A stretch of DNA of 64,000 nucleotides from the NCBI GenBank assembly GCA_965214675.1, contig OZ243969.1, forward strand, positions 1,364,001 through 1,428,000, written 5' to 3'. The notes beneath the pieces are model-generated. The model was not told the origin of the DNA. It was given only the letters and a program-made list of their open reading frames with translations, and did no database searches. A program made the translations under genes and the position numbers. Positions within the stretch are counted from its first letter, which is position 1. Every line of letters starts with the position of its first letter. This document shows positions 24,546 through 33,501 of the stretch, piece by piece. This DNA comes from WTFY01 sp965214675 (GTDB lineage: Bacteria > Pseudomonadota > Gammaproteobacteria > UBA4575).

Positions 24546-26996
24546 TTAAAACAGCTGTTCTGGAGTTTCCATGCCCTCGTCGTTTTGCGGATACGCCGGC
24601 CGGGTGCCGGCACCGGAACCTTGCGCCGGAACATATCCTGCGCGGAAGGTCTCTTCAATCCCCTGGTCGCTGTTCTGGTCCACCAGTTGTCCGGTGGCCG
24701 GATCAATGCGCACGCTCACGATGGTTTCCGGGCGCTTCAGCGTGTTGGCCGGCTTGCCCTTTAGCGCCACCTGCATGAAATCCATCCAGATGGGTATGGC
24801 CGCGACACTGCCCACTTCCTTGCGTCCAAGCGGCTTGTGCTGGTCAAATCCCACCCAGGCAATACCTACGATATCACCGTTAAAACCGCAGAACCATGCA
24901 TCATGCTGTTCATTCGTCGTGCCGGTCTTGCCGGCCAGGTCCCCGCGTCCCAGCGCCCTCGCGCGCCTGCCGGTGCCTCTTCGTATGACATCGTGCATCA
25001 TGCTGGTCATCTGGTAGGCATTTTCCCTGGACACGACCTGCTCGGCCACCCGTATACCCAGGTCCGGGGCCGGTGCGCCGTCTTCGATGACCACCTCCTC
25101 GCCACTGCGGTGCAACTGCTGCTGCAAGTCCAGGCAGTCTGCCTCACATACCATGAGCGGACTGGAGCGAAACAGGACTTCTCCATTGAAGTCCTCAATC
25201 CTTTCGATCACAAACGGTTCCACGCGGTGGCCGCCGTTGGCAAACACCGCATAGCCGCGGGCCATCTCCCAGGGAGTCACTACCCCGGACCCCAGTGCAA
25301 GCGACAATCCCTTCGGCAACTGCGCCTCGTCAAATCCGAAATGGGCGATATGCTGCACCGTGGACTGGAGGCCCACGCTTCTGAGCACGCGGATCGAGAC
25401 CATGTTTCGTGACTTGACCAGGGCCTCGCGAAGACGTGTCGGACCGAAGAATTTACCGCTGTAGTTTTTGGGCCGCCAGGCACTCTTCATCCCGCTGGCG
25501 TCCTGCACCACCGGGGCATCGTTGATGATGCTGGCCGGGGTATAGCCTGACTCGAGTGCAGCCGAGTAGACAAAGGGCTTGAAGCTCGAGCCCGGCTGGC
25601 GCTTGGCCTGAGTCACCCGATTGAATTTGCTGTGCAGGTAGTCGTAGCCGCCGACCAGAGCCAGCACACTGCCATTTTGCGGGTCCACCGCAATGAATGC
25701 GCCTTCCGCATCCGGGATCTGGCTCAGCGACCATTCGCCCGAATCAGCACGACGGATGCGAATCACATCGCCGGGTGTAAACATGGAGGTAAAGTCCTGC
25801 GGCTCATCACCCCGGGTATTTTCATCGATGTAGGGCCTTGCCCACTTCGCCTGCCCGATGGACAGCGTGGCAAACTGCTGCTCCCCCAGGTACGCCTCGA
25901 TCTCCCCGGACTCCACCCGGATCACCACGGCGGGCAACAGGCCGCCGATGAAGTCCATACCCAGCAACACCGCGTCCAGCTTCCCGAATTCGATCAGGCT
26001 CTCATCCTCCTCGGCATACTCCAGTTCGAGATGGGATTCCGGGCCGCGCCAGCCGTGGCGACGGTCATAGGCATGCAAGCCTTCGCGCAGGGCGTGCTGG
26101 GCCTGGCGCTGCAGGGCGCTGTTGATCGTGGTGTATACACGATAGCCCTTGTTATAGGCATCCACCCCGTAATCCGCGACCATCTGTGCACGTGCCATCT
26201 CGCCGATGTACGGGGCATTCATTTCAACCTTCGGGTAATGTATCGATGCGCTGACCGGGGCGCTCTGTGCCTCCTGGTACGCATTATCATCGATGAACCC
26301 GAGCTTGTGCATCCTGCCGAGCACGTAGTCGCGACGCACGAGGGCGCGCTCGGGATTGACGATCGGATTGAACGCTGAAGGCGCCTTGGGCAATCCTGCA
26401 ATCATGGCAATCTGGGCAAGGTTCAGGTCATGGACACTGCGACCGTAATAGACTTCCGCCGCCGCACCGACCCCGTAGGACCGGTGCCCCAGGTAAATCT
26501 TGTTGAGGTACAGTTCGAGGATTTCGTCCTTGCTGAATTCGTGCTCGATCCTGAAGGCCAGGAAGATCTCCTTGAGTTTGCGGGTGTAGGTGCGCTCATT
26601 GCCGAGGAAGAAGTTCCTCGCCAGTTGCATCGTGACCGTGCTGCCTCCCTGGCGTTTTTCTCCGGTCATGGCGACGCTGATCGCGGCACGCAGCAGGCCC
26701 TGGTAGTCGACTCCCAGGTGTTCGTAAAACCGGTCATCCTCGGCAGCCAGAAAGGCCTGCACCAGCGACTCCGGAATCTCGTTCACTCGCAAGGGTTCGC
26801 GCCGTTTCTCTCCATACACAGCAATGAGCTTGCCGTCCCGGCTGTAAACCTTCAGCGGTACCTGCAGTTCCACGTCCCTGAGCATGGCCACTCCGGGCAA
26901 TGAAGGGGCCAGGGAGAGATAGATCACCAGTACCGCTAAGATGAGAGCAAGGAATGCACCCAGTGCGAGACGTAGAAGCTTCAGTAGGTTGGCCAT
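24546..26996 (-). CDS. mrcA: penicillin-binding protein 1A, bifunctional peptidoglycan synthase
   Basis: The 816-residue class A PBP has one N-terminal membrane anchor (residues 8-30) and a glycosyltransferase domain with EDDRFYEHLGVD near residue 82, GGSTVTMQLARN, and LNKIYLGHRSYG near residue 165. Its transpeptidase domain contains SxxK in QPGSSFKPFVYS near residue 475, SRN, and the KTGTTNEQHDAW motif near residue 730. It polymerises and cross-links peptidoglycan. In many gammaproteobacteria mrcA is followed, divergently, by pilMNOPQ and aroKB; here an accessory block replaces the pil genes before aroK. Confidence 0.95.
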   Translation of the reverse strand: MANLLKLLRLALGAFLALILAVLVIYLSLAPSLPGVAMLRDVELQVPLKVYSRDGKLIAVYGEKRREPLRVNEIPESLVQAFLAAEDDRFYEHLGVDYQGLLRAAISVAMTGEKRQGGSTVTMQLARNFFLGNERTYTRKLKEIFLAFRIEHEFSKDEILELYLNKIYLGHRSYGVGAAAEVYYGRSVHDLNLAQIAMIAGLPKAPSAFNPIVNPERALVRRDYVLGRMHKLGFIDDNAYQEAQSAPVSASIHYPKVEMNAPYIGEMARAQMVADYGVDAYNKGYRVYTTINSALQRQAQHALREGLHAYDRRHGWRGPESHLELEYAEEDESLIEFGKLDAVLLGMDFIGGLLPAVVIRVESGEIEAYLGEQQFATLSIGQAKWARPYIDENTRGDEPQDFTSMFTPGDVIRIRRADSGEWSLSQIPDAEGAFIAVDPQNGSVLALVGGYDYLHSKFNRVTQAKRQPGSSFKPFVYSAALESGYTPASIINDAPVVQDASGMKSAWRPKNYSGKFFGPTRLREALVKSRNMVSIRVLRSVGLQSTVQHIAHFGFDEAQLPKGLSLALGSGVVTPWEMARGYAVFANGGHRVEPFVIERIEDFNGEVLFRSSPLMVCEADCLDLQQQLHRSGEEVVIEDGAPAPDLGIRVAEQVVSRENAYQMTSMMHDVIRRGTGRRARALGRGDLAGKTGTTNEQHDAWFCGFNGDIVGIAWVGFDQHKPLGRKEVGSVAAIPIWMDFMQVALKGKPANTLKRPETIVSVRIDPATGQLVDQNSDQGIEETFRAGYVPAQGSGAGTRPAYPQNDEGMETPEQLF

Positions 26997-27266
26997 GACC
27001 CCTGTGCAGGAATGCGCACGCCGGACAGCATCGTCACGATGGCGGGAACTGGAACCGGACAGGCTGCAGCAGCCGTGTGGCTTGCTTGCTTGTCACCCGG
27101 TGCGTACATGCAGACTCCCGTGAATCTAGGCTATTCAGTGCGAATGGACTGCGCTCCCCGTGAAGGCAGTTTCCTGTTCAGTCATTGTAAGTCATAGCAT
27201 CAGACAAGTCATGGCAGAGACAGGGTTGACGGGGCTTGCAGCCATGGGTACAGGTATAGACCCGGA

Positions 27267-27512
27267 CCCGGGTGATTCGTTCATCCTGCACCTGGAGAAA
27301 CGGACCGCAGGCCCTGGGCGGCGTGCACTCAGGCCCTGATCCAGAAACGCTTTCGCTCGAACGGGTATCCCGGCAATGAAATCCGCTTGCGTGTCTCGCC
27401 GGCAAACATTCCCGCAAGCGTTACCGGGAGTCCGGCTTCACTGTTATATTCTGATTGTATGAATGATGAATGCCCGGAAGTTATGGTAGTCCGAGGCAGT
27501 CCCGATAGCACA
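27267..27512 (-). pseudogene. internal-deletion scar of a second polyketide synthase copy
   Basis: Positions 27267-27439 match 42511-42683 (the last 37 codons of the large PKS plus about 60 downstream bases) with three mismatches, all outside the coding part. Positions 27430-27512 match 52842-52925, the start codon and upstream region of the same gene, with few mismatches and one indel. The two blocks meet at a ten-base sequence, GTCCGGCTTC, that occurs at both ends of the PKS gene. The GTG start is joined out of frame to the 3' end, giving a six-codon product. This is best read as a second PKS copy that lost about 10.2 kb by recombination at the shared ten bases. The flanks at 26997-27266 and 27513-27641 hold no gene I can identify. 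Confidence 0.85.
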
Positions 27513-27516
27513 CCCC

Positions 27517-27550
27517 AGCCTTGTCCAGTGGAAGATGAGCCTGAAGGGTG
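27517..27550 (+). repeat. about 34-bp dispersed repeat, copy 1
   Basis: The stretch starting AGCCTTGTCCAGTGGAAGAT here matches 42333-42366 with about three differences. Copy 1 lies just outside the PKS scar; copy 2 lies in the leader of the phosphopantetheinyl transferase gene. Its origin is unknown, but both copies flank PKS-derived sequence. Confidence 0.6.
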
Positions 27551-27641
27551 CGTTTCGACTGGTCACTCTTTTGACCTCGGCTAATGGCTTTTTCTCGACA
27601 CAAACGCAGCATGCGCTTACTCTGCCGCTTCCAACAATGAC

Positions 27642-28982
27642 GTGTCTGGAGGCATTGAATTGCGTGAACTGACTGACTTACTGGCTGCTGCATTAAGCGA
27701 GTCCAGCTTTGGTGCGGGTACCCATGGGATGCTAAATGCAGATCAGATGCGCCAAGTTCACTCCCGCGGTGACCTCGGAAGCTTCCTCGTGTACAGCGTC
27801 AGCCTTGTCGTACCGCAAGCGCACCTGGAGACACTTGTCAACGCACTTCACGCAGAGCTGGGTGCCTTCATCGAACCCGATACCCAGCGCCTTGGAACTG
27901 GCCTGGTGAGCCTCATGGGAGGCGCACTGGAATATGCTGAGCCTACGGTCGACGAGTTCGCCCGCACACTCGTTCGTGCTGGACTGATTCTTGGTCCTCA
28001 ACGCACCGTCGAGATCCTTCGCGGCTGGGTCAACGACGAGCCCTACCGCTACCGCAGGATGATGCTCCTGACCGGCGTTCAGTGCGAAGAGCCGCTGTCA
28101 CTGGAAGAAGGTGTGCGGATCATGCAGTTGCCGACAAACCCCGCTGAGGTTCTGGCATGCCTTCCTCGGTCAATGACAATGACGGGGATCGACGCTACGA
28201 AGTTCACGGGCCGCGCACTGGTAGCAATCGACAGTACGGCAACTCCGGCACTTTATCGGCCGACACGTTCCGATGATCAACAACCAGGCAGAAATCTTGA
28301 GCATGTACGGGCGGGCGGGCGACTCCCAGGCCTGACGACCGACATGTGGCGTAAGCGATTCACTGATGCGTTGTCGCTCGCGTGCGATCATCACGTTCGC
28401 TGGACTCATATCTGGCACGACTTCGGCGATATTTGGGCTTTTGATCGGAGCGGTTCCAGTTCGTACGAATCCAGTCCATCACATTCGCCAGGTCGTGAGC
28501 TGCTCCACCTAGAGCAGCAACATCTGGAGACAGCCCGCGACATTGATGCCCAACGTCACGCCAATGCGAGCGGCCGGAAATCTCTGGATATTGCCATCGG
28601 CCGGTGGATCAGCTCGAAGCGCCCTTACGCCAGCTTGGCGGATCGCTTCATTGATCTGCGCATCGCGCTTGAGGCATTGTACCTTCCTCATTCCGGACCT
28701 GAGATGCAATTTCGCCTTGCCTTTTTCGGTGCGTGGGATTTGGGCACTGATTTCCAACAACGCCGCTACTACTACGATCTATTCCGGAAAGCTTATAACC
28801 TGGGCTCGAAGGCCGTGCATGACGGCCATGTCGAAGACGAAGCGGAAAACAGGGAGAAGCTTGCCAGTGCGCAGGACGCATGCCGCCAGGCAATCTTAAA
28901 GTGCCTGGCGGCATGCGAAGAACACGCTTGGGAAAAAATTGACAAGGCGTTGGGCGCTGCTGCAGGAAATCCCCCGTTATGA
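27642..28982 (+). CDS. Apea-like HEPN domain protein with substituted catalytic Arg
   Basis: The 446-residue protein has an uncharacterised N-terminal region to about residue 330. Its C-terminal block, from DRFIDLRIALEALYLP through YNLGSKAVHDG (about residues 350-415), resembles the Apea-type HEPN domain found in stress and anti-phage proteins. HEPN nucleases use R-x(4-6)-H; in this family the usual text is close to LRSKIVHG. Here the Arg position is Gly (LGSKAVH), so RNase activity may be lost. The start is a GTG. It sits beside an MntA/HepT pair in an accessory block. The link to defence is inferred from family and context. Confidence 0.6.
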   Translation: MSGGIELRELTDLLAAALSESSFGAGTHGMLNADQMRQVHSRGDLGSFLVYSVSLVVPQAHLETLVNALHAELGAFIEPDTQRLGTGLVSLMGGALEYAEPTVDEFARTLVRAGLILGPQRTVEILRGWVNDEPYRYRRMMLLTGVQCEEPLSLEEGVRIMQLPTNPAEVLACLPRSMTMTGIDATKFTGRALVAIDSTATPALYRPTRSDDQQPGRNLEHVRAGGRLPGLTTDMWRKRFTDALSLACDHHVRWTHIWHDFGDIWAFDRSGSSSYESSPSHSPGRELLHLEQQHLETARDIDAQRHANASGRKSLDIAIGRWISSKRPYASLADRFIDLRIALEALYLPHSGPEMQFRLAFFGAWDLGTDFQQRRYYYDLFRKAYNLGSKAVHDGHVEDEAENREKLASAQDACRQAILKCLAACEEHAWEKIDKALGAAAGNPPL

Positions 28983-29142
28983 AAGCGATGCGCCACTGGA
29001 CAAGTTCGGGAAAGGCAACAACGCCAGGAGAGTTGCGTATATCACGCTTTAGATTCCGGAAGGCAACCGGTTGAAGAGGGTTTTAGTGCAGACACGATTG
29101 CGATACCCTGTGCCTTCCAGCGCTGATATTGGAGAACTGGGC

Positions 29143-29454
29143 ATGCACGCGTACATTGCTGAAAAGAGAGAGGAACTGGCCAAGCTCTGCCGGCGTTACG
29201 ATGTCGTACGCCTTGAAATCTTTGGCTCTGCGGCACGCGCTACAGATTTTGATCCCGACACAAGCGATGCGGACTTCCTGGTCGAGTTCGATCCCAACAG
29301 TACCCAGTCACCTTTTGACCGATACTTCGACCTCGCCGAGAAATTGCACGAGACGCTGGGACGCCCGGTGGATCTGGTTGAAGTACGCGCGATCCAAAAC
29401 CCCTATCTGCGTGTTGCCATCGACAAGTCACGTGAGCTTGTTTATGCAGGCTGA
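29143..29454 (+). CDS. MntA-type nucleotidyltransferase antitoxin
   Basis: The 103-residue protein is a minimal nucleotidyltransferase with the core motif FGSAARATDFDPDTSDADFL near residue 29, containing GS and the D-x-D metal pair. In MntA/HepT modules this enzyme adds AMP units to the toxin's Tyr to silence it. I start at the ATG giving MHAYIAEKREEL; the upstream extension in the same frame looks unrelated. It overlaps the HepT gene by 11 bases, as usual for coupled pairs. Confidence 0.88.
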   Translation: MHAYIAEKREELAKLCRRYDVVRLEIFGSAARATDFDPDTSDADFLVEFDPNSTQSPFDRYFDLAEKLHETLGRPVDLVEVRAIQNPYLRVAIDKSRELVYAG

Positions 29455-29800
29455 TCCTCGCGTCCTGCTGAAGGATATTGACCAGGCCAGCACCCACATC
29501 GAATCTTTCACAGACAACATGGATGCCGCCGCCTATATTGCTGATGTGCGGACACAGGCCGCGGTTGAACGCAAGTTCGAGACCATCGGCGAAGCGGTAA
29601 ACCGCCTGCAAAAGCTCTCCCCTGATCTTGCTGAAAGAATCCCGCAAATGCGCAAGATCATCAACTTCCGAAACCTGCTGACCCATGGCTATGAGCATGT
29701 GGTACCGGAACTCGTTTGGGACTATGTACAAAATCATCTACCTCAACTGCACCAGGCTGTGTGCATGCTGCTCACTGAACTGGGACCACCGGAAGAGTAA
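29444..29800 (+). CDS. HepT-type HEPN ribonuclease toxin
   Basis: The 118-residue helical protein ends its core with FRNLLTHGYEHV near residue 80, giving the full R-x4-H-x-Y motif. Arg and His are catalytic for RNA cleavage, and the Tyr is the site modified by the MntA antitoxin. The ATG at 29444 lies inside the end of mntA. The complete motif suggests an active toxin, unlike the neighbouring larger HEPN protein. It is followed by a 100-base gap and an uncharacterised gene. Confidence 0.88.
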   Translation: MQADPRVLLKDIDQASTHIESFTDNMDAAAYIADVRTQAAVERKFETIGEAVNRLQKLSPDLAERIPQMRKIINFRNLLTHGYEHVVPELVWDYVQNHLPQLHQAVCMLLTELGPPEE

Positions 29801-29900
29801 CCGTCTGGCACTTGCCAAATCTATTTGAACAGGTGACATAAACACCGGCGTCCCGCCAGGGCTGGCATTGAGCAGAGATTGCTGGAGTGCTCGGTAGAAG

Positions 29901-30392
29901 ATGGGAAAATGCATCGAGGGAAGGGCGGGGCATGAGCAGAATGAATCAACGGTAGTGCACGAGCAGTCATACGAAGGGTATAAGGTTCAAATACTTCAAG
30001 GAACCGGTGGCAGGTACAGGTATTTCATTCCTGACCATACGATGAGCGAAATGAAATTCCAGAATGAGGACTCCTGCCTTCAGGCAGCTTTTAGATGGAT
30101 CGGTCAAGCTCTGGATCTGAATCACGAGGAAGAGAGGCGGGAGAAGGCCCGCAAGATACTCAATGAATTGAAAAATGACCCTTTGACCCTGCGAACCCGG
30201 ATCCAGCATCTGGAAAAAATAATAGGCCTGCTACCAGACTCAGAAGAAAAGGAATCAACATCGAATTCCCATCCGAAGTACTTCGTGCAACGGGATCAAC
30301 ACGGGAGGCGGAGCCGTGCGGCGGCCGCGTGGCCCATCAAGTCGCCCGCCCCCTGCAAACGGAAGTATCCTGCTTTCAGGGTGAATGCCTGA
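29901..30392 (+). CDS. hypothetical protein
   Basis: The reading frame encodes up to 163 residues. Residues 20-115 look protein-like, with VQILQGTGGRYRYFIPDHTM and a charged helix EEERREKARKILNELKNDPL, while the last 40 residues are Arg/Ala-rich and may be read-through. No signal peptide, membrane helix or motif is recognised. It follows the HepT toxin on the same strand in the accessory block. It may be a real small gene or partly chance; function unknown. Confidence 0.4.
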   Translation: MGKCIEGRAGHEQNESTVVHEQSYEGYKVQILQGTGGRYRYFIPDHTMSEMKFQNEDSCLQAAFRWIGQALDLNHEEERREKARKILNELKNDPLTLRTRIQHLEKIIGLLPDSEEKESTSNSHPKYFVQRDQHGRRSRAAAAWPIKSPAPCKRKYPAFRVNA

Positions 30393-30479
30393 AGCGCGGG
30401 CAACATTACAAATACTTCTTGAAAGTACTGGCAGTGCCCCTGATCTGCCAGTGCAACCTGCAACCCTGTCCCAGGTTAG

Positions 30480-30640
30480 GCTAAAACACACCAAACATCG
30501 GGGGTTGTCATGGCTACGTTGCCGTTGGCGATCTCCTCGAACGTCATCGCTCCTGCCGGGGGCACGGCACGGGCGAAGACATGGTCCATGGTGTCGAGGT
30601 CAGCAATCACATCCAGGCAGGCACGTTGCAAAGACGGCAC
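30480..30640 (-). pseudogene. partial duplicate of the lipoprotein gene's barrel start
   Basis: The minus-strand frame reads VIADLDTMDHVFARAVPPAG, closely matching AIADLDTADYVFARADKPAG in the adjacent lipoprotein. At DNA level about 45 bases around 30577-30620 match 31345-31395. The fragment lies directly downstream of the lipoprotein gene on the same strand and has no start of its own. It could be a decayed paralogue or a donor cassette for recombination. The rest of the 30393-30716 gap holds a 25-base palindrome and nothing else recognised. Confidence 0.6.
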
Positions 30641-30681
30641 AAACCGACACCCGTCCCTGGCATCGCACTGATGTGGTTGGC

Positions 30682-30706
30682 GTTGCGGCGGCCTGGCCGC
30701 CGCAAC
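30682..30706. terminator. 25-base palindrome after the lipoprotein stop
   Basis: GTTGCGGCGGCC-T-GGCCGCCGCAAC is a perfect inverted repeat with 12-base arms, lying 11 bases past the lipoprotein stop codon on the minus strand. It would form a very stable hairpin. No T-run follows on either strand, so it could be a terminator-like mRNA end or a protein-binding site. Confidence 0.45.
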
Positions 30707-30716
30707 ACGAATCCCC

Positions 30717-32658
30717 CTACGGCTTCTCCGCGCTGTAAACGCCTGCGGCTGAGCCAACAACGTTTGTGCGACCGGCATTGCAATTGCCATCGCAAAACAT
30801 TGTGTTAAAGCCGCCATAAAAGCCGTCAGGTCTTTCATTACTTGTGTCACCATACGCCGTCGCATTCCAACTGCCGGTGGGGTTGGTGGGGGAACCAGAT
30901 GATCTAACATACGCAGGATAATTGACCACTCCATTTCTGGGATCGATGGCCGCGGGTTGCAGCCTGATGCTCCACCCGGTGTCGACATGACCGCTGCCCT
31001 GGCCGGCCACGGGCCTGAAATTGTCAATTGTGCCATCCAGTGTCGGAAGCACCAACCCAAAAGACGGCTGAAACACTTGATAACCGAATGTCGCTACCAG
31101 CTTCACGTCCGCCTCGAAATGGCCGGACGCGGTTACCGTACCCACCGTGCGCGCAGACAGGCCGCGCGCCTTGCCGGTGTAGGTGGCGCTGAGATCGGGG
31201 GGGATGCCCTCAGTGAAGAAGGTCAGGGAGCTCGTTGGTACTTGTGGCCCGACCAGATCGACGCGGCGGTGAAGCTGGAGCGCGTCGTCGGGTCCTTCCA
31301 GCCACATGCCGTAATCGACATAGCTGACCCCCTCACCTGCCGGTTTGTCGGCACGGGCGAAGACATAGTCCGCAGTGTCGAGGTCAGCAATGGCGTCGGT
31401 GGGGAGAAAAACCCCGACAGGCTGGGTGATGAGTGCAAGCAAATCGAGCACCAACTTCGCTTTTTCGCTTTCAGCGGCGGTTGCGCTATCACCTATCGCG
31501 CCCTGCCACGCCGCGCGACTTGCATCAAGTTCGTCCTTGATGACCTCGATCATATCAAGATGCTCCTTGGCCTTGCCAGCTTCCTCGGTCGTTTTTGTGG
31601 CTTTCGTTACGGTGTCTTTGGCCTTCTCTTGAAGATCCTTGACTTCCATTCCCTTGTCCATCGCCTCACTCCGTTTGGCGGTGGCCGCCGCCTCCGCGGA
31701 TTCGATATCACGCTTTACCTCTATGTACCTGTCGCTCCTCCTGATGGCATCGGCTTCCGCCCGCTGCTCAGCGGCGTGCATACGATGCCTCTCGGCCTTC
31801 TCTCGCTCGAAAGCGATTCTCGGGTCAGTCGGATTCATCCTTTCCAGCTCGGCAGCTTCTGCGGCAGCGGCCTTGGCAGCTTCATCGTCTTTAGCGGCGC
31901 CCGCCTCCTTGCCTGCGATTAGCGTTTCATCGATATCGAGGTCTGCCCGAAGTTTGGCTGCCTCATGTTCGAGCATCTCGGCCTCAGTATTGCGGTTGAA
32001 CTCAGCTTTCCTGGCATCATCCACCTGCTGCTGAAGCTTCAGTGCTTCCTCCTCAAGACTCTTGGCCTCGCCATTTAAATTGTCGTACGCAGCCTTGGCG
32101 GTCTTGCGATGACCCTCGATTACATTGATGTCGCGTTGAATCTCGGCAAGATCCCTGTGGGCCTCTGTCGCGATGCCTGAGGACACGCCCATGGCACGGC
32201 TGAGGGTCGTTTTTGATAGGAAATCGAGGATGGTGGAATCATCGAGCGTGTTGAATACCCTGCCCTCGGCAGCTTCTGCGGCAGTCTGGGCATTTGCCGC
32301 GTCCATCACGGTGTTGCCAGAAGAAGAAGAAGGAGGAGGAGGAGGAGGTGATGGTGGTGGTGATGGTGGTGTGCCGCCTCCAGTGCCCGTGCCGCCTCCG
32401 GAAGGAGTGCCACCGGTGTTTCCACCAGTATTTTCACCAGCGTTGGGGTCGGTCTCGGTCTCGGGAGGGGTATCTGGATCGGTGGGGGTATCTGGATCGG
32501 TGGGAGTTTCGGGAGTGGGATCTGGATTGGTGGGAGCTACGGAGTCACTGCTTCCACCGCCCCCCCCCGCCGCCGCAGGCGCTCAACAACAGGCTCAGGC
32601 TCGCTGCCACAAAAATGGATCGAATCGAATAGTTCGCCGCTTCTCCTAGATTACTCAT
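30717..32658 (-). CDS. TbpB-like surface lipoprotein, frame broken at a G9 tract (phase-variable?)
   Basis: Reading from the ATG at 32658 gives a lipoprotein signal peptide with VAASLSLLLSAC, the Cys at residue 28, followed by Gly codons made of a G9 run. With nine G the frame ends at a TGA 35 bases on; with eight G it would continue through a Pro/Thr/Asp-rich linker (repeats of TDPDTP, then Pro/Ser runs) into a 530-residue open frame beginning MMDAANAQ. That part has a long Ala/Glu/Lys coiled coil (about 250 residues) and a C-terminal beta-rich domain with SGHFEADVKLVATFG, LDGTIDNF and a final GFYGGF, resembling the barrels of TbpB/factor-H-binding-type lipoproteins. So expression may switch by slippage. 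A sequencing error in the run would give the same picture. Confidence 0.75.
32560..32568 (-). repeat. homopolymeric G9 tract (C9 on plus strand) after lipobox
   Basis: Nine consecutive C on the plus strand (G on the coding strand) lie nine bases after the lipobox Cys codon. Removing one base joins the signal peptide to the long downstream frame. Such tracts in coding starts are classic slipped-strand contingency sites. Confidence 0.85.
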
Positions 32659-32948
32659 CACTAAGACTCCAGTATTGGTTTGGCTTGATCGCCCTCAGTG
32701 CACTCACTATCATCCCTTATGTTTAAAGATGGATGCAGAGCAACCCTGCCCCGTACGCACCCCTCCTACACGCAAGTACTGACTTGCCTATCCCGGCAAC
32801 CTCCGCTGACAGTACCCATCCTGAAAATAACTGTCAACCCCATGAGTAGCAGTGGGCCGTGTATAATGGATGCGCCCGTGACTACCTGTACTGCCTGCAC
32901 CGAACGCCCGGCCGTCTGCCAGCCCATGCCATCACAACCCATCGAGCG

Positions 32949-33473
32949 GTGAAAGCGGATCACATCATCCTGATCGGGGCCATGGGGGTCGGCAAGTCGT
33001 CGGTCGGACGAAAGCTTGCCAAGCGACTGGACCGCTCCTTCTACGACAGCGACAAGATCATCGAGGAGAAGTCCGGGGTCGATATCGCGACCATATTCGA
33101 GTATGAGGGCGAAGCCGGCTTTCGCGTGCGTGAGGAAAGGGCCATCGATACCCTGTGCCAGCAGGAAAGCATGGTGCTGGCCACGGGCGGCGGGGCGGTG
33201 CTCGCCGAGCGTACCCGCAACCTGCTGATCCAGCAGGGCACCGTCATCTACCTGAAAGCTTCGGTCAAAACCCTTTTCGAGCGTACCCGGCACAGTGACC
33301 ACCGCCCCTTGCTGAACGTGCCGGACAAGCACCAGGCCATCACCGAGTTGCTGGGCCAGAGAGAGCCCTTGTATTTGCAAACGGCCGACCATACCATAGC
33401 CACGGACCGGCGCACCGTGAGCTGGACCGCCAACCGGATTCTGCAGCTTCTGGATCTGCCGATAGAATCCTGA
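32949..33473 (+). CDS. aroK: shikimate kinase
   Basis: AroK phosphorylates shikimate in the aromatic amino-acid pathway. The 174-residue protein has Walker A LIGAMGVGKSSVGRKLA near residue 8, the substrate-binding DSDKIIEEKSG with the conserved Asp, and GGGAVL near residue 82. I use the GTG at 32949 giving VKADHIILIG, because a longer frame adds 30 unconserved residues. It is followed by aroB, the standard aroKB pair; the 32659-32948 gap before it should hold the promoter. Confidence 0.95.
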   Translation: MKADHIILIGAMGVGKSSVGRKLAKRLDRSFYDSDKIIEEKSGVDIATIFEYEGEAGFRVREERAIDTLCQQESMVLATGGGAVLAERTRNLLIQQGTVIYLKASVKTLFERTRHSDHRPLLNVPDKHQAITELLGQREPLYLQTADHTIATDRRTVSWTANRILQLLDLPIES

Positions 33474-33501
33474 GCCCCCGTCCCCGCACCCGCTTTGAAG
33501 C

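Noticed and set aside
27172..27266. Possible small gene between mrcA and the PKS scar
   Set aside because: Short open frames here have no ribosome site and no protein-like composition.
30957..31922. Plus-strand open frame opposite the lipoprotein
   Set aside because: It is a GC-rich shadow of the minus-strand coiled-coil and barrel regions, with no motif or ribosome site.
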